Below are positions 51,354 through 52,657 of a stretch of DNA of 52,657 nt, piece by piece. The stretch lies in assembly GCA_015069485.1 (NCBI GenBank), contig SVIM01000010.1:1-52657 (forward strand), given 5' to 3'. Both the position numbers and the translations under genes were made by a program. Position 1 is the stretch's first letter, and each line of letters begins with the position of its first letter. The notes below the pieces were generated by a model that saw only the letters and a list, made by a program, of their open reading frames with translations, made no database searches and was not told the DNA's origin. The stretch is from Clostridiales bacterium (GTDB taxonomy: Bacteria; Bacillota; Clostridia; Christensenellales; Borkfalkiaceae).

Positions 51354-52043
51354 TTAGCTGTTAACTCCTATAAGCGTTGTGTCTATTTTTATATTAGTTG
51401 CGTTTAAAACGTTATTAATGGCAGGCATAGCGTTAATTGCATTAGTGCCTGTGCCAATACTTTTGCTAAAAGTATAAGTAACGGTAAAAGTGCAAGTGTT
51501 GCTTGCCGTTACCGTTTCGGATGCGGTTAAACTGCTCATATTAAGTTTAACGGTAGCATTATGGTATGAGTTGGTAGGTGTAGAAGAAATGGAATTCGCT
51601 ACCAAAACGGAATTTCCGTTCACTGTTGCAACAACGGAAACGGAAGATATTGCATAGAAAAAATTATAGTTTGTACTAAGAATAGTACTATCTAATAATC
51701 CAAAATTTAAATTAATTTGAACGTAGTTAGTCTTAAATAAATTTTTACATTTTGCAAGGTAAATATTGTAATTAATTATAAAATTGCCCGAGTCGGCAAG
51801 TGTATAAATAGTTTCGTTATTAACTTTGCTTTCATTAACAAAGCCGTCAGGGCAATAATAAAAACAACTGTATTCAGTAGTATTTATATAATCGTTGCTG
51901 TTTATAACTTGGTCGGCGGAGACTGTGCCACTAACGTAAACGGAGGGGGAAGTGCCCGTAATCGTCCACGCAGAAAAACCTACGCTCGTCAAACAAACGC
52001 ACATTAAAATGGCTATTAAGTTTATTTTAAACCTTGTGAGCAT
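51354..52043 (-). CDS. Secreted protein with SipW-like signal peptide
   Basis: The 229-residue protein has a membrane segment ending VGFSAWTITG, a SipW-type pattern shared with other matrix proteins, and a beta-rich body with no recognised domain. An AAGAGG site precedes the start. It is the first gene of the minus-strand pair and may be a fibre subunit with the larger downstream protein. Confidence 0.7.
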   Translation of the reverse strand: MLTRFKINLIAILMCVCLTSVGFSAWTITGTSPSVYVSGTVSADQVINSNDYINTTEYSCFYYCPDGFVNESKVNNETIYTLADSGNFIINYNIYLAKCKNLFKTNYVQINLNFGLLDSTILSTNYNFFYAISSVSVVATVNGNSVLVANSISSTPTNSYHNATVKLNMSSLTASETVTASNTCTFTVTYTFSKSIGTGTNAINAMPAINNVLNATNIKIDTTLIGVNS

Positions 52044-52133
52044 AGGTGCAACCTCTTGGTTAATTAATAAATATCGCGCGAAATTTTGCGCAGAACCACT
52101 TGTTTTATTAAGTACGCAAAATGCGCTAAAACG

Positions 52134-52181
52134 ATATAATAAGTCTATTTTATTATATTTAATATAATAAGACTATGTCAA
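52134..52181 (-). promoter_or_regulatory. Strong promoter with direct repeats for the surface gene pair
   Basis: On the minus strand TTGACA (52176-52181) and TATAAT (52152-52157) match the consensus exactly with 18-bp spacing. Plus-strand 14-mers ATATAATAAGTCTA (52134-52147) and ATATAATAAGACTA (52162-52175) are direct repeats 28 bp apart, and AGTCT...TATTATA/TATAATAAGACT form an inverted repeat over the same bases. These may be operator sites. Confidence 0.75.
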
Positions 52182-52335
52182 TTTTTTGTTGCTAAAATTG
52201 TTAAAAATACTTAATTATGCTATATGTATAGCGTATTTAAACTATAATTTATAAAAAATAATGCAAATATGGCCGAAAAACTAAATTTTTAGCCTAAATA
52301 GAATTTTTTTATTTTTATTGCTAAAAATATTTGTA

Positions 52336-52657
52336 ATGGCAAGTTTAAGCGGGCAGGTTGCAAAAAGTTGCAAAAAAAATGGCAACACTATTTTTTTTAA
52401 TAACGCTCCAAGAATATCTTCTTTTGCTGCCGTATGCGGCTCTAAAGAAAAGCAGGGCATAATTGGCGAGTACGCTGACGTTACTTTAACGGACGATAAC
52501 TTTGGCGAAAGCACCTTTGAAAAGGCGGAGTGCAAAATGCTGACCTCGGCAATTAGTATTGCTATGGAGAAGGGCGGAATAAAGGACTGTGAAGTTGACG
52601 CGCTATTTTCGGGGGATTTATTAAACCAAATAATTTCGGCAAGCTTTGCCGCAAGGG
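52336..52657 (+). CDS. spoVAD: Stage V sporulation protein AD, N-terminal part (cut by window end)
   Basis: About 107 residues of a thiolase-like SpoVAD are present, with ALFSGDLLNQIISASFAAR, the conserved GDLLNQ block of the family. SpoVAD binds dipicolinic acid. The start ATG at 52336 has no evident ribosome site; the 17 bases just before it also precede the dehydrogenase gene at 46775. The rest lies outside the window. Confidence 0.9.
   Translation, partial: MASLSGQVAKSCKKNGNTIFFNNAPRISSFAAVCGSKEKQGIIGEYADVTLTDDNFGESTFEKAECKMLTSAISIAMEKGGIKDCEVDALFSGDLLNQIISASFAAR

Overview
The window looks like an AT-rich chromosomal segment of an uncultured, spore-forming member of the Clostridia (Bacillota). 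The evidence is low-GC codon use, Shine-Dalgarno sites of the AAGGAGG type, and several sporulation genes: a SpoVB-like flippase, spoVAC, the 5' part of spoVAD, and a coat-like protein. It also has CdaA-type c-di-AMP synthesis, a class 1B PyrD/PyrK pair and SipW-type protein export. No phage, plasmid or classical insertion-sequence genes are visible.

Region 1 (1-9956) is a surface/matrix protein island. It encodes a SipW-type (serine/histidine) signal peptidase, a TasA/camelysin-like protein, a membrane-anchored relative of that protein, a 544-residue secreted protein and a 1328-residue right-handed beta-helix protein. Almost every gap between these genes is filled with repetitive DNA: GTCATCC...GAATGAC inverted elements, 31-bp tandem arrays, short hairpin arrays and G/C-rich palindromes. 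A small GIY-YIG nuclease gene lies exactly between two of the 31-bp arrays.

Region 2 (about 10-23 kb) starts with another block of repeats. It continues with a 1874-residue DUF4011-type helicase with a nuclease-like C-terminal part, then comEC (split by an apparent one-base frameshift), holA, cdaA, a 35-codon membrane microprotein where cdaR is expected, a DUF1015 gene and an aspartate kinase.

Region 3 (23-33 kb) is mixed: two small conserved genes (membrane protein, LCM-like methyltransferase), a 1286-residue lipoprotein on the minus strand, a TauE/SafE transporter split into two half-genes, the SpoVB-like flippase, a LysM protein, a coat-like protein and a metallophosphoesterase.

Region 4 (32.8-38.6 kb) is a complete six-gene pyr operon, pyrBCFKDE. 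It is preceded by a strong promoter, a 30-codon leader ORF and a terminator-like structure, which together suggest attenuation control. Region 5 (38.6-47.6 kb) carries two secreted lipoprotein esterases, a SLOG-like protein, tRNA-Thr(CGT), an XRE regulator with membrane and zinc-ribbon parts, an MFS permease, thyA-folA, a ZIP metal transporter and a short-chain dehydrogenase.

Region 6 (47.6-52.7 kb) holds spoVAC and the start of spoVAD. These normally adjacent genes are separated by about 4.1 kb containing two secreted surface-protein genes on the opposite strand, with their own strong promoter, a terminator and a repeat of the same family seen in region 1. This looks like a surface module inserted into the spoVA operon.
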